Shown piece after piece: positions 1-5,495 of a DNA stretch of 6,338 nt; position 1 is the stretch's first letter; each line of letters begins with the position of its first letter. This DNA is from Bacteroidia bacterium (lineage in GTDB: Bacteria > Bacteroidota > Bacteroidia > B-17B0 > Aurantibacillaceae). The notes below the pieces were generated by a model, which searched no databases, was not told the DNA's origin, and saw only the letters and a program-made list of their open reading frames with translations. The DNA lies in contig JACMLS010000779.1 of assembly GCA_014379485.1 (NCBI GenBank), forward strand, positions 1 through 6,338. The letters are read 5' to 3'. Both the position numbers and the translations under genes were made by a program.

Positions 1-1761
1 GAAAAAGGAAGTAATAAACAAAAGATCGGAGATTTTTATTTTTCAGGAATGGACACTGTTAGTATTGAAAAAGCAGGTATCAGTCCGCTCAAAAATGAAA
101 TGGATAGAATTGAAGCTGTAAAAGATATTCCTTCACTTCTAAACACAATTGCTTATCTGCAATCAAGAGGTAATGACCCCGTATTTAATTTTACTGTTGC
201 GCAGGATGATAAGATCAGTACCAAATACGCTTTGAGTTTTGGGCAAGGTGGTTTGGGTTTAGGGCAGAGAGATTATTATTTTAATACAGATGAGCGCACT
301 GTGCATATCCGTAACGAATACATAAAACATGTGCAGGCCATATTGCAGCTTATTGGTCAGAATGAAAATGATGCAATAAAAAACGCGGGTTTCATCATGT
401 CAATAGAAACTGATCTTGCAAAAGCTTCAAGAAAGTTAGAAGAGCTGCGCGATCCTTTAAAGAATTACAATAAAATAACTGTTGAGCAATTCAACAAATT
501 AACACCGCTTGTTAAATGGAATGAATTGCTGCCGGTTATGGGAATTAAAAATGCTGATACAGTAATAGTAGGGCAACCAGAATTTTTTTCAGGATTAAAC
601 GCGAGTCTTAAAAAATTCCCAATAGAAAGCTGGAAAGTATATTTGAAATGGGACCTTGTAAATGCTTACGCTGCTTACCTGAATAAAGATATTGAAAAAC
701 AAAATTTTAAATTTTATTATACCGTATTAACAGGTATTACAGAACAAAAACCGCGTTGGGAAACAATTGTGCAGCAAACAAATAAAACACTTGGCGAACT
801 AATAGGGCAGGTGTATGTTGCAGAGTATTTGCCAAAGGGTTCTAAAGAAAAATTACTTGAGATCGGTAATAACATAAGAGATGTGTATCGCGAGCATTTA
901 AAAAATCTTGACTGGATGAGTCCGGCCACCAAAGAAAAAGCCTTGGTAAAATTAGATGGTATTGTAATGAAAGTTGGCTATCCTGATAAATGGAAAGACC
1001 TGGGCAGTATGGAAATTGACCGCGGTTCTTATTGCGCAAACGTAATGCGGGGTAATTTGTGGTTCTATAATTATTACATTTCAAAATACGGACAAACAGT
1101 AGATCGTACCGATTGGAGCATGTATCCGCAAACCTATAATGCTTACTACAACCCCGCCAATAATGAAATTGTGGTACCTGCCTGCAATATTATTGTGCCG
1201 GGTTTTGAGGGACGTATGCCTGATGATGCAATTTTGTATGGTATAATTGGCGGTTCAACTTTTGGCCACGAAATTACACATGGGTTTGACGATTCAGGAT
1301 CTCAGTACGATGCAAACGGAAATTTAAATAACTGGTGGACACCCGAAGACAAGAAAAAATTTCTGACAAAAACACATTTAATAGTAAAACAGTTCAGCAA
1401 GTTTACTGTGTTGGATAGTATACACATTAACGGCGAAGCAACGCAAGGCGAAAACATTGCTGACCTTGGTGGTGTGGTAATGGGTTACGAAGCATTTAAA
1501 AAAACACCTCAGTATAAAGAGCAACAAATAATAAGCGGCCTTACACCAGATCAGCGTTATTTTCTTTCTTATGGTTATGCATGGATGCTGAACATAAAAA
1601 AAGAATCGCTGGCGCGGCAAATTATGACAGATGTACACTCGCCCGCACAATTCCGCATCAACGGCCCGCTTGCCAATCTGCCTGAATTTTACAAAACCTT
1701 TAATGTAAAAGAAGGAGACCCCATGCACCAGCCCGATAGTTTGCGGGTGATGATCTGGTGA
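1..1761 (+). CDS. M13 family zinc metallopeptidase (neprilysin/PepO-like), N-terminus cut by window edge
   Basis: This is a zinc-dependent endopeptidase of family M13, which cleaves peptides outside the cytoplasm. The frame is open from base 1, and residues before the ATG at 49 (EKGSNKQKIGDFYFSG) already fit the family, so that ATG is internal and the true start lies upstream. Counting from base 1, 586 residues are visible; the usual length is about 670-700, so roughly 100 residues, including any export signal, are missing. The zinc site is HEITH at 423-427, with the third ligand Glu484 in ENIAD and Asp488 four residues later. The substrate-binding NAYY motif is at 380-383. His546 and Arg552 in HSPAQFR have the same six-residue spacing as neprilysin His711 and Arg717. 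The C-terminus ends in Trp, as is common in the family. All catalytic residues are present, so the enzyme should be active. The substrate cannot be read from the sequence. The next gene is convergent. Confidence 0.96.
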   Translation, partial: EKGSNKQKIGDFYFSGMDTVSIEKAGISPLKNEMDRIEAVKDIPSLLNTIAYLQSRGNDPVFNFTVAQDDKISTKYALSFGQGGLGLGQRDYYFNTDERTVHIRNEYIKHVQAILQLIGQNENDAIKNAGFIMSIETDLAKASRKLEELRDPLKNYNKITVEQFNKLTPLVKWNELLPVMGIKNADTVIVGQPEFFSGLNASLKKFPIESWKVYLKWDLVNAYAAYLNKDIEKQNFKFYYTVLTGITEQKPRWETIVQQTNKTLGELIGQVYVAEYLPKGSKEKLLEIGNNIRDVYREHLKNLDWMSPATKEKALVKLDGIVMKVGYPDKWKDLGSMEIDRGSYCANVMRGNLWFYNYYISKYGQTVDRTDWSMYPQTYNAYYNPANNEIVVPACNIIVPGFEGRMPDDAILYGIIGGSTFGHEITHGFDDSGSQYDANGNLNNWWTPEDKKKFLTKTHLIVKQFSKFTVLDSIHINGEATQGENIADLGGVVMGYEAFKKTPQYKEQQIISGLTPDQRYFLSYGYAWMLNIKKESLARQIMTDVHSPAQFRINGPLANLPEFYKTFNVKEGDPMHQPDSLRVMIW

Positions 1762-1765
1762 TGCC

Positions 1766-1818
1766 TGAACACAATAGAAAACAGACTCTATTGTGTTCTA
1801 TGTGCCCATTGTGGTTGA
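1766..1818. repeat. Palindromic intergenic repeat, copy 1 (left arm shortened)
   Basis: A perfect 12-bp stem (1767-1778 with 1787-1798, GAACACAATAGA) closes an 8-base loop, starting 5 bases after the peptidase stop codon. Beyond the stem the right arm continues to about 1816 with two more units (TTCTATGTG, CCCATTGTGG) that align with the right arm of the copy at 2446-2515. The left arm has only one of the expected three units. No T-run follows the stem on the plus strand, so it is not a textbook intrinsic terminator, although its position at the 3' end of the gene fits an RNA 3'-end role. Confidence 0.8.
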
Positions 1819-1846
1819 AAAGAGAAATTAAAACCCGGAAGAAGAT

Positions 1847-2320
1847 TTATTTTTTCTTTTCAGGGTGCAAGCTAACAATCCAGTATTTTATAATCAGGTC
1901 AAGCACCTCTGCCTGCTCTCCTACAGTTTTTGGTTTTTCAAAAAAACCTTGCACACGATAGTCGTACGCTTCTGATACTTCTTCATTTGATCCACCACCA
2001 CTCATAAAAATAAAGGGCATAGATTTTTCTCTCAGAATTTTGTCTTCGTCTATTGCTTTTTTTAATTCAAGGCCTGTCATTTCGGGCATGTTCATATCAG
2101 AAATAACAAGAAACAATTTATCTTTAGTTGTTCTCATATGTTCAAGCGCGTCATTACCGTTGTTAAAGTACTCTACTTTTACATCCCATTGCTTTTCGCG
2201 CAAGGCAAGCATCAAAAGTTCTTTTTCATATTTTTCATCGTCTACCAGTATAATTTTTCCATTTACGGTGGTTGTAGTATTCTTTGCAAGCTCTTTGGCT
2301 GTGGTTGTATGTGCTTTCAT
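1847..2320 (-). CDS. Single-domain response regulator (CheY-like REC protein)
   Basis: This 157-residue protein consists of one phosphoreceiver domain with no output domain. A Thr-rich N-terminal extension of about 20 residues precedes it. The receiver signature is complete: acidic pocket Asp27-Asp28 after ILV, phosphoacceptor Asp75 in SDMNMPEMTG, the switch Ser107 in FMSGGG (Ser rather than Thr), and the conserved Lys129 before Pro130. It should accept phosphate from a histidine kinase and signal by protein contact, but no kinase is present in the window, so its partner is unknown. The start is the ATG at 2318-2320; no Shine-Dalgarno sequence is visible, only a T-run, which is normal in Bacteroidota. 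Just past the stop, on the minus strand, a weak CCC/GGG hairpin (1834-1865) followed by TTTTAATTT could terminate it. The palindrome at 2446-2515 separates it from the upstream gene. Confidence 0.93.
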   Translation of the reverse strand: MKAHTTTAKELAKNTTTTVNGKIILVDDEKYEKELLMLALREKQWDVKVEYFNNGNDALEHMRTTKDKLFLVISDMNMPEMTGLELKKAIDEDKILREKSMPFIFMSGGGSNEEVSEAYDYRVQGFFEKPKTVGEQAEVLDLIIKYWIVSLHPEKKK

Positions 2321-2445
2321 AAAAAAAGGTTAGTTCAATGTAAAATTAAGCCTTAGTAAAGCGCAAGATCTTTTATTTCGTTAAGAAGGTGGTTTCAGGT
2401 GCCTGCCACTATTAAATTAAAGCCTGTATGCTTTTGGTAGGTCTG

Positions 2446-2515
2446 AACCACAATAGAAACAATAGAGCACAATAGAAAAACAAACTCTATTGTGTTCTAA
2501 GTGCCTGTTGTGGTT
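2446..2515. repeat. Palindromic intergenic repeat, copy 2 (complete)
   Basis: This long two-part hairpin lies 17 bases beyond the stop codon (2533-2535) of the minus-strand gene to its right. The outer stem is 11 bp (2446-2456 with 2505-2515, one T-G wobble). The inner stem is 14 bp (2463-2476 with 2486-2499, one G-T wobble) around a 9-base loop. The left arm is three tandem units, CACAATAGAA, ACAATAGAG and CACAATAGAA; the right arm is three diverged complements. On the minus strand no T-run follows. It is the best-preserved CAATAGA-type copy in the window. Confidence 0.88.
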
Positions 2516-2532
2516 GAATTTTGTGCGTTCAA

Positions 2533-3096
2533 TTACGCAATGTTTCTTTTGCGCCAAGCTTTAAATTTGGTAGTAAATGCGCCACGCTCCCAGCACCATC
2601 TGCACCACCAACGTGGCTTTTCTGCATGAGATTTTTTGCCTGGTGGCGGAATAATGACCGCGCTCACATCAAACACACTGTTCAGTGAAAGTAAATACTG
2701 AACCTGGTTACTGTCAGTATCTTTATAAATGGTAAGCTGAGAAATTTTTTGCGCGGTTTTCATAGACTTAATCCGTTTTCCGTGCCAGCGTGTGTATTTT
2801 CTTATACCTTTTCTTAATTTTTTAATACGCAGTTTGCTCAGCTCTTCGGTTTCGCTGCTATCCCGCCAAATAACCAGGCTGTTAATGTCTTCTATATGCC
2901 TGGCAATAAATTTAAAACAAGAGTCTGCGCTATAAGGCATGGCTGCAAAATCTGCAGAGTTATGTTTAAAGTGCACACTCGGATAAGTCATTTTAAACTC
3001 ACTACGCATCAACCGCTCTATTTCTTTGTTTTGTGAGCGAAAGGCGGTGGTAAGAAGAAGAAGTATGTAAATTATTTTTGCGGTTCGTAGGGGCAT
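2533..3096 (-). CDS. Exported hypothetical protein with C-terminal Trp/Cys cluster
   Basis: I do not recognise this 187-residue protein. The ATG at 3094-3096 is chosen as start: it gives a typical signal peptide (MPLRTAKIIYILLLLTTAF, cleavage probably near residue 20). The frame extends upstream to 3147, but that part overlaps a strong promoter (-7 box 3114-3121, -33 box 3141-3144) and cannot be translated from it. After the signal the protein is mixed, with a very basic middle (KLRIKKLRKGIRKYTRWHGKR, about residues 88-108). Near the C-terminus, residues 163-169 read WWCRWCW (Trp163, Trp164, Cys165, Trp167, Cys168, Trp169), followed by a basic tail with another Trp. The role is unknown; export to the periplasm or outer membrane is inferred from the signal alone. 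It has its own promoter and is followed by a palindrome, so it is probably transcribed alone. Confidence 0.72.
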   Translation of the reverse strand: MPLRTAKIIYILLLLTTAFRSQNKEIERLMRSEFKMTYPSVHFKHNSADFAAMPYSADSCFKFIARHIEDINSLVIWRDSSETEELSKLRIKKLRKGIRKYTRWHGKRIKSMKTAQKISQLTIYKDTDSNQVQYLLSLNSVFDVSAVIIPPPGKKSHAEKPRWWCRWCWERGAFTTKFKAWRKRNIA

Positions 3097-3113
3097 TTCT
3101 TTTTGCGGAGGCT

Positions 3114-3144
3114 TAAAGATACAAAAGGTTTTTTTGCTCTCAAA
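3114..3144 (-). promoter_or_regulatory. Bacteroidota-type promoter of the 187-residue protein gene
   Basis: Read on the minus strand, TTTG (3141-3144), a 19-base spacer and TATCTTTA (3114-3121) match the Bacteroidota primary sigma consensus (TTTG, about 19-21 bases, TAnnTTTG) except for the last base. Transcription would begin about 12 bases before the ATG at 3096. The promoter starts about 15 bases past the stop of the interrupted gene to its right. Confidence 0.7.
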
Positions 3145-3159
3145 CAAATTATTTTGGCA

Positions 3160-3747
3160 CTAGTACCCAAGTGATTTTCTTCTCATTTTATGATAGTGGA
3201 ATGCGGTAAGAAACAATTCGTATTTTACTGAAAGAGAATGCCCGTAAATACTGCTATATTCAGATTTATTTAAAGGTAAACTGTAGCCATAAAATACACT
3301 TAGGCCGCCACAATCAATTCCTAATTTGGGAGTCAGGTACCATAAAGGTTGCTTATTACTGAAGTACAAATTAGTTTCTAAACCAAAAAAAGTAAAATGA
3401 TCGCCAATTGAAACGCATGAACCTGGAACCGGATTTGGTCCGGTATTAAATAAATGCCTCTAATTTAAGTAGCATGAGCCTGACAGGTAAGGTGAGTAGT
3501 AAGAATCATAACATTTTAATTCTCCGCCAAATGAATAGTTTAATAGTTCAAGGTGATTTGTAAGTCCAAAATAAATTCCTCTGTCTAAATCGCCGTTAAA
3601 TAAATGCGAAATTGTTTGTTTGTTATTTGCTTTTCTTAAACTATCAGAGCGTGTTTTTAAACTTGCAGTATATATTTCTTGCGCAAAAGAAGCTGTAATG
3701 CAAGAATGCAAAATAATTAAAGTGAATAGGCATTTAAATTTTTTCAA
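3160..3747 (-). pseudogene. Exported protein gene interrupted by an in-frame TAG (probable pseudogene)
   Basis: One reading frame of 196 codons runs from 3747 to a TAG at 3160-3162, broken only by a TAG at 3460-3462 (codon 96). The first 95 codons encode a convincing signal peptide (KKFKCLFTLIILHSCITASFA, cleavage about residue 22) and a secreted region rich in Tyr, Gly and Ser. The 99 codons after the internal stop contain no other stop and keep the same character (for example PNPVPGSC and GLSVFYGYSLPLNKSEYSS), as expected if they belong to one protein. The first codon is TTG; no in-frame ATG exists in the first 95 codons or between them and the upstream stop at 3784-3786. Non-ATG start and internal amber together suggest decay. 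The family is not recognised; a small outer-membrane or surface protein is plausible. A sequencing error, or two separate short genes, are the alternatives. Confidence 0.65.
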
Positions 3748-3799
3748 TGGCAGCCGTCTGTTTTTAAAATGTTCTGCAATGGTTTAGCTCAGGGTTTTT

Positions 3800-3807
3800 T
3801 AAAGATA
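3800..3807 (-). promoter_or_regulatory. Possible second -7 element upstream of the interrupted gene
   Basis: TATCTTTA on the minus strand, inside the same TTAAAGATACAAAAG core (3799-3813, plus strand) found in the promoters at 3114 and 5363. No TTTG lies 19 bases upstream; the nearest is 24 bases away. It would give a leader of about 45 bases to the TTG at 3747. It may be weak or inactive. Confidence 0.3.
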
Positions 3808-3859
3808 CAAAAGATTATATGTCTGCTGCTGCAAAGGCAAGTGCTACGGCGGGCAGGTT

Positions 3860-3890
3860 TAAAGATAAATGTTTTTTAGTGGGGCGCAAA
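3860..3890 (-). promoter_or_regulatory. Bacteroidota-type promoter upstream of the interrupted gene
   Basis: On the minus strand TTTG (3887-3890), exactly 19 bases, then TATCTTTA (3860-3867). This is the same spacing and the same -7 octamer as at 3114 and 5363, but with an unrelated spacer sequence. It lies in the 214-base gap after the 441-residue gene and would transcribe the interrupted gene with a leader of about 105 bases. Confidence 0.55.
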
Positions 3891-3961
3891 CTAATCGCAA
3901 CAGCTCTTGTGACAGCACACTTGCGCGCTGTTTAAAGGTAAGAATGTATGCGTAGGTTTTG

Positions 3962-5287
3962 TTATCTCACTAAAGTAAAAGTGCCTGATTTTCCAACGCT
4001 TTCTCCTTTGTCATCTGTAACAGTAAAGGTATAAAAGTAAGAGCCCGCGGGCTGAATTTCGTTATTGTACTTTCCATCCCAACCCAATTTGCCTTTTTTT
4101 TCTGTAGCATTAAACTCATATACCAGCTGGTACTTTGGAGAAGTGTATATATAAAGTGAAGTAACTTTTCCTTTTCCGTTTTTTATAACGCTCAACAGCT
4201 TATCCTTTTCGGGATTAAATGTAGGCGGCACAGAAAAGAGTTCCAGGTTTTCTTTTTCTTTAGTAACACGCTTTTTTTCCAGGTCTTCGGCCCCATTTCC
4301 TAAATACTCAAGCAGGTAATCTTCGCTTTTGTGCTTTTTAAAATATTCATCTATTTCCTTTAGTAAATAGGCTGTGCCATATTGGGAGAGTTCGGTATTC
4401 GTTTTCTTTGCTATTTTATTTAAACCTGCCCTTGTTATGTATTTATTCTTTAGCTCGTATTGATTACTCCTCAAGGCTATAAGCCGGTATTGCGCGGTAA
4501 TACTGTCGTGGTTAGGATTTGTTTTTTTTAGTTCCCTTAAACTCTTATGCCAGCTTCTTAATAAATAGCGGGCGCTATCATGTTCCACTTGCTGTGCCTG
4601 TAACTGCGCTTCTTTTTCAAGGAGCTCGGCAGAATCTGGTTCATTAAAAAATCTTCCAAAAAAAATATTAAAAAGATGTGCGCCGGTTTCAAGGCCGTCA
4701 ATAGTGTTAAGCGCTTTTTGGCTGGTGCCTTCTGTTGCACCTATAGTTTTTACATCTCCAAAAGCCTGGTGTATATTATTTGTATTCTCCACAAACTTTT
4801 TATTGCCCGGATCATTGCTATTGGCACCCAGAGTATTCACAACATCTACATAACTATTGTTATAGTCTCCAAGGGTGGGTTGTTGTGTTTTTTGCACCTC
4901 GTTGCTGCCGGCAGCGGCTAAACCTGCTTTGCTTTTTCTTGCAGCAGCACAATCCGGAAGATTTTTATAATCGCAGCATACTCCAACGCCTGAGCTATCA
5001 AGCGACTTAAGCGTTTGTGCTATTTGCGCTATCATTTTCTGTAATTGCTCAGGTGTATAATTTGTCGGACATTCTGTGCAAAGACATTTATAATATGCCA
5101 GTTGGGCACAATGTGAACACACCGGGGAATTAGAGCCTGAAGCTTTCTCAGTGTATTCTATTACAGCTTCAGATTTAGTACAGTCGCATGTTGCCTGCGC
5201 ATACATACCGTTTGTTGTAAATAGGGCAAAGAAGGCAGCAACGAAATACTTTGGCATGTCTGCAGGTTTTAATTTTTTAATACTCAT
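3962..5287 (-). CDS. Secreted protein: Cys-rich N-terminus, helical middle, T9SS type B-like C-terminal domain
   Basis: This 441-residue protein starts at the ATG 5285-5287; an in-frame ATG at 5257 (residue 11) is an alternative that also gives a signal peptide. The signal has a basic start, the hydrophobic stretch FVAAFFALF (residues 15-23) and cleavage after Ala30 or Ala32. Residues 34-113 hold all ten cysteines (34, 36, 57, 60, 68, 70, 73, 104, 105, 113), some as CxC and CxxC. A low-complexity Asn/Thr/Gly linker follows, then a charged helical, probably coiled-coil region (about 215-350). Residues 375-441 resemble the gliding-motility-associated (CHU_C) or FlgD-like Ig fold: SLYIYTSPKYQLVYEFN, WDGKYNNEIQPAGSYFY and final GTFTLVR. 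In Bacteroidota such ends direct T9SS export. I infer a secreted or surface-anchored structural protein; the function is unknown. No enzyme motif is seen. Confidence 0.85.
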   Translation of the reverse strand: MSIKKLKPADMPKYFVAAFFALFTTNGMYAQATCDCTKSEAVIEYTEKASGSNSPVCSHCAQLAYYKCLCTECPTNYTPEQLQKMIAQIAQTLKSLDSSGVGVCCDYKNLPDCAAARKSKAGLAAAGSNEVQKTQQPTLGDYNNSYVDVVNTLGANSNDPGNKKFVENTNNIHQAFGDVKTIGATEGTSQKALNTIDGLETGAHLFNIFFGRFFNEPDSAELLEKEAQLQAQQVEHDSARYLLRSWHKSLRELKKTNPNHDSITAQYRLIALRSNQYELKNKYITRAGLNKIAKKTNTELSQYGTAYLLKEIDEYFKKHKSEDYLLEYLGNGAEDLEKKRVTKEKENLELFSVPPTFNPEKDKLLSVIKNGKGKVTSLYIYTSPKYQLVYEFNATEKKGKLGWDGKYNNEIQPAGSYFYTFTVTDDKGESVGKSGTFTLVR

Positions 5288-5296
5288 AGTATTTTG

Positions 5297-5327
5297 CAAA
5301 TATAGTTTGTTTTGTAATTAAATAAAA
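5297..5327 (-). promoter_or_regulatory. Possible start-proximal promoter of the 441-residue protein gene
   Basis: TATATTTG (5297-5304, minus strand) is a perfect TAnnTTTG -7 octamer. TTTT sits 19 bases upstream (5324-5327) where TTTG is expected. The box is only 9 bases from the ATG at 5287, so a transcript from it would be nearly leaderless for that start, or have a leader of about 35 bases for the ATG at 5257. It could therefore decide which start is used. Confidence 0.4.
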
Positions 5328-5362
5328 GAGGCATTACCCGTGTACACAATAAATGTTTTATT

Positions 5363-5393
5363 TAAAGATACAAAAGGCGTTTTTGCTCACAAA
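5363..5393 (-). promoter_or_regulatory. Bacteroidota-type promoter of the 441-residue protein gene
   Basis: On the minus strand TTTG (5390-5393), 19 bases, then TATCTTTA (5363-5370). It lies between the palindrome at 5416-5485 and the gene, giving a leader of roughly 65-70 bases to the ATG at 5287. The whole element and its flank (5362-5400) match 3113-3151 at 36 of 39 positions. Confidence 0.65.
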
Positions 5394-5415
5394 CAAATTA
5401 ATTTTCGACACTCTT

Positions 5416-5485
5416 AAACACATAAGAAACATAAGAGCACATAAGAATATGGTGTCTCATGTTTGCTCATGTTTCTTATGTGTTT
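5416..5485. repeat. Palindromic intergenic repeat, copy 3 (CATAAGA type)
   Basis: A perfect 17-bp outer stem (5416-5432, AAACACATAAGAAACAT, with 5469-5485) continues as an imperfect inner stem to about 5446/5455. The architecture is that of the copies at 1766 and 2446: three tandem units per arm, the third starting GCACA, and a right flank TTGAA. The unit here is ACATAAGA instead of ACAATAGA, and both arms carry the change. It begins 10 bases past the stop (5496-5498) of the minus-strand beta-barrel gene. Confidence 0.88.
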
Positions 5486-5495
5486 GAATTGGGTA

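Noticed and set aside
1758..1961. Open frame of 67 codons on the plus strand after the peptidase gene
   Set aside because: It runs through the palindrome and then antisense into the response regulator gene; it has no promoter or protein-like character.
2040..2333. Plus-strand frames opposite the response regulator (also 2138-2356)
   Set aside because: They are antisense to a gene with a complete receiver signature; their Ser/Phe-rich composition is the mirror of Lys/Glu codons.
2335..2342. TACATTGA on the minus strand as a -7 box for the response regulator
   Set aside because: It matches only part of TAnnTTTG, and only a TTGC lies about 20 bases upstream. The regulator's promoter remains unidentified.
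3160..3459. The region after the amber codon as an independent gene starting at a TTG at 3369
   Set aside because: It has no start ATG, signal or promoter of its own and is exactly in frame with the upstream half, with open codons across the gap.
3933..3940. TACCTTTA (minus strand) just beyond the 441-residue gene as another promoter
   Set aside because: No TTTG lies at the needed distance; it overlaps the region right after the stop codon and would only duplicate the better promoter at 3860.
5340..5347. GTGTACAC palindrome in the leader of the 441-residue gene as an operator
   Set aside because: An 8-base palindrome is expected by chance at this scale and there is no second copy.
2446..5485. 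The palindromes as a CRISPR array or transposon ends
   Set aside because: The copies lie kilobases apart, are arm-and-loop structures without spacers, and no cas or transposase gene or target-site duplication is visible.
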